A stretch of DNA of 48,498 nucleotides from Saccoglossus kowalevskii. Lineage: Eukaryota; Hemichordata; Enteropneusta; Harrimaniidae. The stretch covers positions 1 to 48,498 of the forward strand of contig NW_003115486.1 of the NCBI RefSeq assembly GCF_000003605.2, given 5' to 3'. Positions 38,508-48,498 of the stretch are shown in pieces. Below the pieces are notes generated by a model that was not told the DNA's origin, did not search any database, and saw nothing but the letters and a program-made list of their open reading frames with translations. Positions within the stretch are counted from its first letter, which is position 1, and the number at the start of each line of letters is the position of its first letter. Position numbers and translations under genes: made by a program.

Positions 38508-41041
38508 ATGTATCTTGAAACATGTCATTTTAATTCATGTAATACTGAACCACAATTAACTGGTGATGTGTCACGAAACGTGTAATTTTAATTCATGTAA
38601 TACTGAGCCACAATTACCTGGTGATGTGTCACGAAACGTGTCATTTTAATCCATGTAATACTGAACAACAATTACCTGGTGATGTATCTTGAAACATGTC
38701 ATTTTAATCCATGTAATACTGAGCCACAATTACCTGGCGATGTGTCACGAAACATGTCATTTTAATCCATGTAATACTGAACCACAATTACCTGGTGATG
38801 TGTCTTGAAAGATGTCATTTTAATTCATGTAATACTGAACCACGATTACCTGGTGATGTGTCTTGAAACATGTCATTTTAATTCATGTAATACTGAGACA
38901 CAATAACCTGGCGATGTGTCACAAAACATGTCATTTTAATTCATGTAATACTGCGCCACAATTACCTGGTGATGTGTCACGAAACATGTCATTTTAATTC
39001 AGGTAATACTGAGCCACAATTACCTGGTGATGTGTCACGAAACATGTCATTTTAATTCATGTAATACTGAACCACAATTAACTGGTGATGTGTCACGAAA
39101 CGTGTCATTTTAATCTATATAATACTGAACCATAATTACCTGGTGATGTATCTTGAAATATGTCATTTTAATCCATGTAATACTGAGCCACGATTACCTG
39201 GTGATGTGTCTTGAAACATGTCATTTTAATTCATGTAATACTGAACCACAATTAGCTGGTGATGTGTCACGAAACGTGTCATTTTAATTCATGTAATACT
39301 GAGCCACAATTACCTGGTGATGTGTCTTGAAACATGTCATTTCAATCCATGTAATACTGAGCCACAATTGCCTGGTGATGTGTCACGAAACATGTCATTT
39401 TAATTCATGTAATACTGAACCATAATTACCTGGTTATGTGTCTCGTACATGTCTACTGAGCCACAATTACCTGGTCATGTGTCTTGAACATGTCATTTTA
39501 ATTAATTTAATACTGAGCCACGATTACCTGGTGATGTATCTTGAAACATGTCATTTTAATTCATGTAATACTGAACCACAATTAACTGGTGATGTGTCAC
39601 GAAACGTGTAATTTTAATTCATGTAATACTGAGCCACAATTACCTGGTGATGTGTCACGAAACGTGTCATTTTAATCCATGTAATACTGAACAACAATTA
39701 CCTGGTGATGTATCTTGAAACATGTCATTTTAATCCATGTAATACTGAGCCACGATTACCTGGTGATGTGTCTTGAAACATGTCATTTTAATTCATGTGA
39801 TACTGAGCCACAATTACCTGGTGATGTGTCACGAAACGTGTCATTATAATCCATGTAATACTGAACCACAATTACCTGGTGATGTGTCTTGAAACATGTC
39901 ATTTCAATCCATGTAATACTGAGCCACAATTACCTGGTGATGTGTCACGAAACATGTCATTTTAATCTATGTAATACTGAACCACAATTACCTGGTGATG
40001 TGTCTTGAAACATGTCATTTTAATTCATGTAATACTGAGCCACGATTACCTGGTGATGTGTCTTGAAACATGTCATTTTAATTCATGTAATACTGAGCCA
40101 CAATTACCTGGTGATGTGTCACGAAACGTGTCGTATTAATTCATGTAATACTGAGCCACAATTTCCTGGTGATGTGTCACAAAACATGTCATTTTAACTC
40201 ATGTAATACTGAGCCACAATAACCTGGCGATGTGTCACAAAACATGTCATTTTAATTCATGTAATACTGAGCCACAATTACCTGGTGATGTGTCACGAAA
40301 CATGTCATTTTAATTCAGGTAATACTGAGCCACAATTACCTGGTCATGTTTCACGAAACGTGTCATTTTAATTCATATAATACAGAGCCACAATTACCTC
40401 GTGATGTGTCACAAAACATGTCATTTTAATTCTTGTAATACTGAGCCACATTAACCTGGCGATGTGTCACAAAACATGTCATTTTAATTCATGTAATACT
40501 GAGCCACAATTACCTGGTGATGTGTCACGAAACATGTCATTTTAATTCAGGTAATATTGAGCCACAATTACCTGGTGATGTGTCACGAAACATGTCATTT
40601 TAATTCATGTAATACTGAACCACAATTAACTGGTGATGTGTCACGAAACGTGTCATTTTAATCTATATAATACTGAACCATAATTACCTGGTGATGTATC
40701 TTGAAACATGACATTTTAATCCATGTAATACTGAGCCACGATTACCTGGTGATGTGTCTTGAAACGTGTCATTTTAATTCATGTAATACTGAACCACAAT
40801 TAACTGGTGATGTGTCACGAAACGTGTCATTTTAATTCATGTATTACTGAGCCACAATTACCTTGTGATGTGTCACGAAACGTGTCATTTTAATCCATGT
40901 AATACTGAACCACAATTACCTGGTGATGTGTCTTGAAACATGTCATTTCAATCCATGTAATACTGCGCCACAATTACCTGGTGATGTGTCACGAAACATG
41001 TCATTTTAATTCATGTACTACTGAACCGTAATTACCTGGTT
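38508..41041 (+). repeat. full-length domain split by one 41-57 pair (16 and 26 units)
   Basis: 16 x 58 bp, a 41-57 pair at 39436, then 26 x 58 bp. The markers AATTAATTTAATACTGAGCC (38474, 39500) and CTGAACAACAATT (38661, 39687) recur 1026 bp apart, so about 38.39-38.71 kb is duplicated at 39.41-39.74 kb. Between them lies the block shared with 21.83-22.33 kb. Confidence 0.87.
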
Positions 41042-41959
41042 ATGTGTCTCGTACATGTCTACTGAGCCACAATTGCCTGGTCATGAGTCTCGTAACATGT
41101 CATTTTAATTCATGTAATACTGAAACATAATTACCTGGTTATGTGTCTCGTATATGTCTACTGAGCCACAATTACCTGGTCATGTGTCACGAAACGTGTC
41201 ATTTTAATTCATGTAATACTGAGCCACATTTACCTGGTGATGTGTCACGAAACGTGTCATTTTAATCTATATAATACTGAACCATAATTACCTGGTGATG
41301 TATCTTGAAACACGTCATTTTAATTCATGTAATACTGAGCCACAATTACCTGGTCATGTGTCACGAAACGTGTCATTTTAATCTATATAATACTGAACCA
41401 TAATTATCTGGTGATGTATCTTGAAACATGTCATTTCAATCCATGTAATACTGAACCACAATTACCTGGTGATGTGTCTTGAAACATGTCATTTCAATCC
41501 ATGTAATACTGAGCCACAATTACCTGGTGTTGTGTCACGAAACATGTCATTTTAATTAATGTAATACTGAAACATAATTACCTGGTTATGTGTCTCGTAT
41601 ATGTCTACTGAGCCACAATTACCTGGTCATGTGTCACGAAACGTGTCATTTTAATTCATGTAATACTGAACCACAATTACCTGGTGATGTGTCACGAAAC
41701 GTGTCATTTTAATCTATATAATACTGAACCATATTTACCTGGTGATGTATCTTGAAACATGTCATTTTAATCCATGTAATACTGAGCCACGATTACCTGG
41801 TGATGTGTCTTGAAACATGTCATTTTAATTCATGTAATACTGAACCACAATTAACTGGTGATGTGTCACGAAACGTGTCATTTTAATTCATGTAATACTG
41901 AAACATAATTACCTGGTTATGTGTCTCGTATATGTCTACTGAGCCACAATTACCTGGTC
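41042..41959 (+). repeat. module A-like region with repeated 41-bp units
   Basis: 41, 58 (ATGAGTC), 41, seven 58-bp units, 41, five 58-bp units, 41. The start copies module A (GTACTACTGAACC marker at 41013, as at 2661, 3364, 8366, 36875 and 45204). The second short unit is CTCGTATATGTC and not TATATTTC, so this is a divergent relative. Confidence 0.85.
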
Positions 41960-42232
41960 ATGTGTCACGAAACGTGTCATTTTAATTCATGTAATACTGA
42001 ACCACAATTACCTGGTGATGTGTCACGAAACGTGTCATTTTAATCTATATAATACTGAACCATATTTACCTGGTGATGTATCTTGAAACATGTCATTTTA
42101 ATCCATGTAATACTGAGCCACGATTACCTGGTGATGTGTCTTGAAACATGTCATTTTAATTCATGTAATACTGAACCACAATTAACTGGTGATGTGTCAC
42201 GAAACGTGTCATTTTAATTCATGTAATACTGA
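41571..42232 (+). repeat. 331-bp tandem duplication, apparently perfect
   Basis: 41571-41901 and 41902-42232 are adjacent 331-bp copies (5 x 58 + 41). Both carry the private change CATATTTACC (near 41731 and 42062) and I found no difference between them. This is the best candidate for the most recent event in the window, or for an assembly artefact. Confidence 0.93.
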
Positions 42233-44337
42233 GCCACAATTACCTGGTGATGTGCCACGAAACGTGTCATTTTAATCCATGTAATACTGAACCACAATTA
42301 CCTGGTGATGTATCTTGAAACATGTCATTTTAATCCATGTAATACTGAGCCACGGTTACCTGGTGATGTGTCTTGAAAAATGTCATTTTAATTCATGTGA
42401 TACTGAGCCACAATTATCTGGTGATGTGTCACGAAACGTGTCATTTCAATCCATGTAATACTGAACCACAATTACCTGGTGATGTGTCTTGAAACATGTC
42501 ATTTCAATCCATGTAATACTGAGCCACAATTACCTGGTGATGTGTCACGAAACATGTCATTTTAATTCATGTAATACTGAACCATAATTACCTGGTGATG
42601 TGTCACGAAACGTGTCATTTTAATTCATGTAATACTGAGCCACAATTACCTGGCGATGTGTCACGAAACATGTCATTTTAATCCATGTAATACTGAACCA
42701 CAATTACCTGGTGATGTGTCTTGAAACATGTCATTTTAATTCATGTAATACTGAGCCACGATTACCTGGTGATGTGTCTTGAAACATGTCATTTTAATTC
42801 ATGTAATACTGAGACACAATAACCTGGCGATGTGTCACAAAACATGTCATTTTAATTCCTGTAATACTGAGCCACAATTACCTGGTGATGTGTCACGAAA
42901 CATGTCATTTTAATTCAGGTAATACTGAGCCACAATTACCTGGTCATGTGTCACGAAACGTGTCATTTTAATTTATGTAATACAGAGCCACAATTACCTC
43001 GTGATGTGTCACAAAACATGTCATTTTAATTCATGTAATACTGAGCCACAATAACCTGGCGATGTGTCACAAAATATGTCGTTTTAATTCATGTAATACT
43101 GAACCACAATTAACTGGTGATGTGTCACGAAACGTGTCATTTTAATCCATGTAATACTGAACCACGATTACCTGGTGATGTGTCTTGAAACATGTCATTT
43201 TAATTCATGTAATACTGAACCACAATTAACTGGTGATGTGTCACGAAACGTGTCATTTTAATTCATGTAATACTGAGCCAAAATTACCTGGTGATGTGTC
43301 ACGAAACGTGTCATTTTCATCCATGTAATACTGAACCACAATTACCTGGTGATGTATCTTGAAACATGTCATTTTAATCCATGTAATACTGAGCCACGAT
43401 TACGTGGTGATGTGTCTTGAAACATGTCATTTTAATTCATGTGATACTGAGCCACAATTACCTGGTGATGTGTCACGAAACGTGTCATTTTAATCCATGT
43501 AATACTGAACCACAATTACCTGGTGATGTGTCTTGAAACATGTCATTTCAATCCATGTAATACTGAGCCACAATTACCTGGTGATGTGTCACGAAACATG
43601 TCATTTTAATTCATGTAATACTGAACCATAATTATCTGGTGATGTGTCATGAAACGTGTCATTTTAATTCATGTAATACTGAGCCACAATTACCTGGTGA
43701 TGTGTCACGAAACGTGTCATTTTAATCTATATAATACTGAACCATAATTACCTGGTGATGTTTCTTGAAACATGTCATTTTAATTCATGTAATACTGAGC
43801 CACAATTACCTGGTCATGTGTCACGAAACGTGTCATTTTAATCTATATAATACTGAACCATAATTACCTGGTGATGTGTCTTGAAACATGTCATTTTAAT
43901 TCATGTAATACTGAGCCACGATTACCTGGTGATGTGTCTTGAAACATGTCATTTTAATTCATGTAATACTGAGCCACAATTACCTGGTGATGTGTCACGA
44001 AACGTGTCATTTTAATTCATGTAATAGTGAGCCACAATTTCCTGGTGATGTGTCACAAAACATGTCATTTTAATTCATGTAATACTGAGCCACAAAAACC
44101 TGGCGATGTGTCACAAAACATGTCATTTTAATTCATGTAATACTGAGCCACAATTACCTGGTGATGTGTCACGAAACATGTCATTTTAATTCAGGTAATA
44201 CTGAGCCACAATTACCTGGTCATGTTTCACGAAACGTGTCATTTTAATTCATGTAATACAGAGCCACAATTACCTCGTGATGTGTCACGAAACACGCCAT
44301 TTTAATTCACGTAATACTGAATCATAATTACCTGGTT
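41960..44337 (+). repeat. run of 41 full-length units
   Basis: 2378 bp equals exactly 41 x 58. It includes the third copy of the GTGCCACG/CACGGTTACC markers (42254, 42354) and variant series resembling 0.4-2.3 kb. Its last unit carries AAACACGCCATTTTAATTCACG before the 42-bp unit at 44338. Confidence 0.9.
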
Positions 44338-46009
44338 ATGTGTCTCATAACATGTCTACTGAGCCACAATTGCCTGGTCATGAGTCTCGTAACATGTCAT
44401 TTTAATTCATGTAATACTGAACCATAATTACCTGGTTATGTGTCTCGTACATGTCTACTGAGCCACAATTACCTGGTCATGTGTCACAAAACGTGTCATT
44501 TTAATTCATGTAATACTGAACCACAATTACCTGGTGATGTGTCACGAAACGTGTCATTTTAATCTATATAATACTGAACCATAATTACCTGGTGATGTTT
44601 CTTGAAACATGTCATTTTAATTCATGTAATACTGAGCCACAATAACCTGGCGATGTGTCACAAAACATGTCATTTTAATTCATGTAATACTGAGCCACAA
44701 TTACCTGGTGATGTGTCACGAAACATGTCATTTTAATTCAGGTAATACTGAGCCACAATTACCTGGTGATGTGTCACGAAACATGTCATTTTAATTCATG
44801 TAATACTGACCCACAATTAACTGGTGATGTGTCACGAAACGTGTCATTTTAATCTATATAATACTGAACCATAATTACCTGGTGATGTATCTTGAAACAT
44901 GACATTTTAATCCATGTAATACTGAGCCACGATTACCTGGTGATGTGTCTTGAAACATGTCATTTTAATTCATGTAATACTGAACCACAATTAACTGGTG
45001 ATGTGTCACGAAACGTGTCATTTTAATTCATGTAATACTGAGCCACAATTACCTGGTGATGTGTCACGAAACGTGTCATTTTAATCCATGTAATACTGAA
45101 CCACAATTACCTGGTGATGTGTCTTGAAACATGTCATTTCAATCCATGTAATACTGAGCCACAATTACCTGGTGATGTGTCACGAAACATGTCATTTTAA
45201 TTCATGTACTACTGAACCATAATTACCTGGTTATGTGTCTCGTACATGTCTACTGAGCCACAATTGCCTGGTCATGAGCCTCGTAACATGTCATTTTAAT
45301 TCATGTAATACTGAAACATAATTACCTGGTTATGTGTCACAAAACATGTCATTTTAATTCATGTAATACTGAGCCACAATAACCTGGTGATGTGTCACAA
45401 AACATGTCATATTAATTCATGTAATACTGAGCCACAATTACCTGGTGATGTGTCACGAAACATGTCATTTTAATTCAGGTAATACTGAGCCACAATTACC
45501 TGGTGATGTGTCACGAAACATGTCATTTTAATTCATGTAATACTGAACTCAATTAACTGGTGATGTGTCACGAAACGTGTCATTTTAATCTATATAATAC
45601 TGAACCATAATTACCTGGTGATGTATCTTGAAACATGACATTTTAATCCATGTAATACTGAGCCACGATTACCTGGTGATGTGTCTTGAAACATGTCATT
45701 TTAATTCATGTAATACTGAACCACAATTAACTGGTGATGTGTCACGAAACGTGTCATTTTAATTCATGTAATACTGAGCCACAATTACCTGGTGATGTGT
45801 CACGAAACGTGTCATTTTAATCCATGTAATACTGAACCACAATTACCTGGTGATGTGTCTTGAAACATGTCATTTCAATCCATGTAATACTGAGCCACAA
45901 TTTCCTGGTGATGTGTCACGAAACATGTCATTTTAATTCATGTTATACTGAAACCTAATTACCTGGTTATGTGTCTCGTATATTTCTACTGAGCAACAAT
46001 TACCTGGTC
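44338..46009 (+). repeat. 42-58-41, 13 units, 41-58, 11 units, 41
   Basis: The 13-unit run (44479-45232) matches 2.1-2.69 kb at an offset of 42543 bp. The 11-unit run starting at 45332 matches 7.4-8.0 kb. The ACATGACATTTT marker is at 44897 and 45633, a 736-bp spacing, so the two runs also resemble each other. A partial module A starts at 45969. Confidence 0.86.
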
Positions 46010-47903
46010 ATGTGTCACGAAACGTGTCATTTTAATTCATGTAATACTGAACCACAATTACCTGGTGATGTGTCACGAAACGTGTCATTTTAATCTATAT
46101 AATACTGAACCATAATTACCTGGTGATGTATCTTGAAACACGTCATTTTAATTCATGTAATACTGAGCCACAATTACCTGGTAATGTGTCACGAAACGTG
46201 TCATTTTAATCTATATAATACTGAACCATAATTATCTGGTGATTTATCTTGAAACATGTCATTTCAATCCATGTAATACTGAACCACAATTACCTGGTGA
46301 TGTGTCTTGAAACATGTCATTTTAATCCATGTAATACTGAACCATAATTACCTGGCTATGTGTCTCATAACATGTCTACTGAGCCACAATTGCCTGGTCA
46401 TGAGTCTCGTAACATGTCATTTTAATTCATGTAATACTGAACCATAATTACCTGGTGATGTGTCTCGTACATGTCTACTGAGCCACAATTACCTGGTCAT
46501 GTGTCACAAAACGTGTCATTTTAATTCATGTAATACTGAACCACAATTACCTGGTGATGTGTCACGAAACGTGTCATTTTAATCTATATAATACTGAACC
46601 ATAATTACCTGGTGATGTTTCTTGAAACATGTCATTTTAATTCATGTAATACTGAGCCACAATTACCTGGTCATGTGTCACGAAACGTGTCATTTTAATC
46701 TATATAATACTGAACCATAATTACCTGGTGATGTTTCTTGAAACATGTCATTTTAATTCATGTAATACTGAGCCACAATTACCTGGTCATGTGTCACGAA
46801 ACGTGTCATTTTAATCTATATAATACTGAACCATAATTACCTGGTGATGTATCTTGAAACATGTCATTTCAATCCATGTAATACTGAACCACAATTACCT
46901 GGTGATGTGTCTTGAAACATGTCATTTCAATCCATGTAATACTGAGCCACAATTACCTGGTGATGTGTCACGAAACATGTCATTTTAATTCATGTAATAC
47001 TGAACCATAATTACCTGGTTATGTGTCTCGTACATGTCTACTGAGCCACAATTACCTGGTCATGTGTCTTGAACATGTCATTTTAATTCATTTAATACTG
47101 AACCACAATTACCTGGTGATGTGTCACGAAACATGTCATTTTAATTCATGTAATACTGAACCATAATTACCTGGCTATGTGTCTCATAACATGTCTACTG
47201 AGCCACAATTGCCTGGTCATGAGTCTCGTAACATGTCATTTTAATTCATGTAATACTGAACCATAATTACCTGGTCATGTGTCACGAAACATGTCATTTT
47301 AATACATGTAATACTGAACCATAATTACCTGGTTATGTGTCTCGTACATGTCTACTGAGCCACAATTACCTGGTCATGTGTCTTGAACATGTCATTTTAA
47401 TTCATTTAATACTGAACCACAATTACCTGGTGATGTGTCACGAAACATGTCATTTTAATTCATGTAATACTGAACCACACTTACCTCGTTATGTATCTCA
47501 TAACATGTCTACTGAGCCACAATTGCCTGGTCATGAGTCTCGTAACATGTCATTTTAATTCATGTAATACTGAACCATAATTACCTGGTCATGTGTCACG
47601 AAACACGTCATTTTAATTCATGTATACTGAATCATAATTACCTGGTTATGTGTCTCATAACATGTCTACTGAGCCACATTGCCTGGTCATGAGTCTCGTA
47701 ACATGTCATTTTAATTCATGTAATACTGAACCATAATTACCTGGTTATGTGTCTCGTACATGTCTACTGAGCCACAATTACCTGGTCATGTGTCTTGAAC
47801 ATGTCATTTTAATTCATTTAATACTGAACCACAATTACCTTTGTGATGTGTCACGAAACATGTCATTTTAATTCATGTAACACTGAACCATAATTACCTG
47901 GTT
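46010..47903 (+). repeat. module A tail, nine units, module B, then a dense series of short units
   Basis: Six 58-bp units, 42-58-41, nine 58-bp units, module B copy 2 (47021-47590), then 57-41-58-41-57/58-58. Two isolated indels occur here: loss of an A in GTATACTG near 47621 and an extra T in CCTTTGTG near 47840. 4.1-4.97 kb matches 46.7-47.56 kb at an offset of 42593 bp. Confidence 0.87.
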
Positions 47904-48491
47904 ATGTGTCTCGTACATGTCTACTGAGCCACAATTGCCTGGTCATGAGTCTCGTAACATGTCATTTTAATTCATGTTATACTGAAACCTAATTACCTGG
48001 TTATGTGTCTCGTATATTTCTACTGAGCAACAATTACCTGGTCATGTGTCACGAAACGTGTCATTTTAATTCATGTAATACTGAACCACAATTACCTGGT
48101 GATGTGTCACGAAACGTGTCATTTTAATCTATATAATACTGAACCATAATTACCTGGTGATGTATCTTGAAACACGTCATTTTAATTCATGTAATACTGA
48201 GCCACAATTACCTGGTCATGTGTCACGAAACGTGTCATTTTAATCTATATAATACTGAACCATAATTATCTGGTGATGTATCTTGAAACATGTCATTTCA
48301 ATCCATGTAATACTGAACCACAATTACCTGGTGATGTGTCTTGAAACATGTCATTTTAATCCATGTAATACTGAACCATAATTACCTGGCTATGTGTCTC
48401 ATAACATGTCTACTGAGCCACAATTGCCTGGTCATGAGTCTCGTAACATGTCATTTTAATTCATGTAATACTGAACCATAATTACCTGGTC
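47904..48491 (+). repeat. module A, copy 5 (588 bp)
   Basis: Same order and markers as copy 2, at an offset of 44511 bp. I saw no difference from copies 2 and 3. The window ends seven bases into the next unit (48492-48498), whose last base is G where C is expected. Confidence 0.9.
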
Positions 48492-48498
48492 ATGTGTG

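Larger units (their letters stand above)
1..48498 (+). repeat. 58-bp satellite DNA array filling the window
   Basis: The whole window is a head-to-tail array of one repeat family. Taking ATGTGTC as positions 1-7, the common unit continues ACGAAAC (8-14), ATGTCATTTTAATTC (15-29), ATGTAATACTGAGCC (30-44) and ACAATTACCTGGTG (45-58). I followed unit starts from base 40 to 48492. Every interval is 58 bp, a one-base variant (57, rarely 59), or a short form of 40, 41, 42 or 45 bp. This gives about 864 units with no inversion and no foreign insert. GC is about 36%. The period is not a multiple of three and each frame meets TAA or TGA within the repeat, so the array is non-coding. Long tandem satellites like this are typical of eukaryotic heterochromatin; the host and chromosomal position are not determinable here. 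Confidence 0.98.

Noticed and set aside
3127-47558. Open reading frames of 63-84 codons on both strands, some with identical translations at distant sites (for example 4744, 30326 and 47337; 5927 and 27607; 22437 and 24870)
   Set aside because: They are translations of satellite units. Identical copies follow the duplicated modules, the period is not a multiple of three, stops occur in every frame of the perfect repeat, and there is no codon structure or recognisable domain. Short units (41, 42, 57 bp) only shift the frame and lengthen chance openings.
1-48498. CRISPR array
   Set aside because: There are direct repeats but no unique spacers. The whole 58-bp period is repeated, and no cas-like gene is present.
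1-48498. Centromere protein B box
   Set aside because: The minus strand has TTTCGTGACA, resembling the start of the box, but the required CGGG core at the far end is absent.
1-48498. Coding minisatellite or repeat protein
   Set aside because: A 58-bp period and stops in each frame (TTTTAA, ATGTAA, CTGA, GGTGA) rule out a long repeated protein.
1-48498. Polyadenylation-like ATTAAA on the minus strand of each unit
   Set aside because: It arises from the TTTAAT core of the repeat and has no gene upstream; one hexamer per 58 bp is not evidence of function.
1-48498. Transposon or retroelement remnants between units
   Set aside because: Unit starts are accounted for across the whole window; no interval exceeds 59 bp, so there is no room for an insert.
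1-48498. Extrachromosomal circle made of this satellite
   Set aside because: The two ends do not overlap cleanly (terminal G against expected C) and there is no long terminal redundancy; an internal slice of a longer linear array fits better.

Overview
The window is one uninterrupted block of satellite DNA. I found no protein-coding gene, RNA gene, transposon, CRISPR array, origin or single-copy sequence in it. Read from the recurring ATGTGTC motif, it parses from end to end into about 864 head-to-tail units, all in the same orientation, including a partial unit at each edge. The basic unit is 58 bp and about 36% GC. There are 91 short derivatives (mostly 41 or 42 bp, one of 40 bp, three of 45 bp, one partial) and a few dozen units one base off 58 (mostly 57 bp). 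The counts come from tracking unit starts by hand and should be re-run by computer.

The host cannot be named from the sequence. A 48 kb simple satellite with higher-order duplications points to a eukaryotic heterochromatic, pericentromeric, subtelomeric or sex-chromosome region. Many diagnostic differences between units are CG versus TG or CA, which suggests past cytosine methylation. I do not recognise the 58-bp family. It is not primate alpha satellite (171 bp) and carries no full CENP-B box.

Layout: (1) 1-195, a mixed edge. (2) 196-2689, 43 units of exactly 58 bp. (3) 2690-9181, a zone rich in short units, holding modules A (588 bp) and B (570 bp) and two copies of cassette C (197 bp). 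(4) 9182-22362, mostly pure 58-bp runs (23, 27, 34, 20, 24, 42 and 44 units) separated by single short units or cassettes. (5) 22363-27452, two adjacent copies of a supermodule D marked by a unique 45-bp unit. (6) 27453-33460, mosaic copies of earlier blocks, with a young 580-bp tandem duplication at 32221-33380. (7) 33461-36903, a third supermodule D running into cassette C. (8) 36904-48498, modules A and B again, with long 58-bp runs and a perfect 331-bp tandem duplication at 41571-42232.

The biology visible here is the mechanism of array growth: in-register unequal exchange (duplications of 5 to 12 units, paralogous blocks differing by exactly 1 or 3 units), a few founder deletions that made the short units, and spread of named modules over tens of kilobases. 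The open reading frames that exist are up to 84 codons long, are translations of satellite units and recur wherever a module recurs. I see no evidence of a new enzymatic or defence system. The most useful points are the higher-order organisation, the isolation of every short unit, and a conserved dyad whose two arms vary together.
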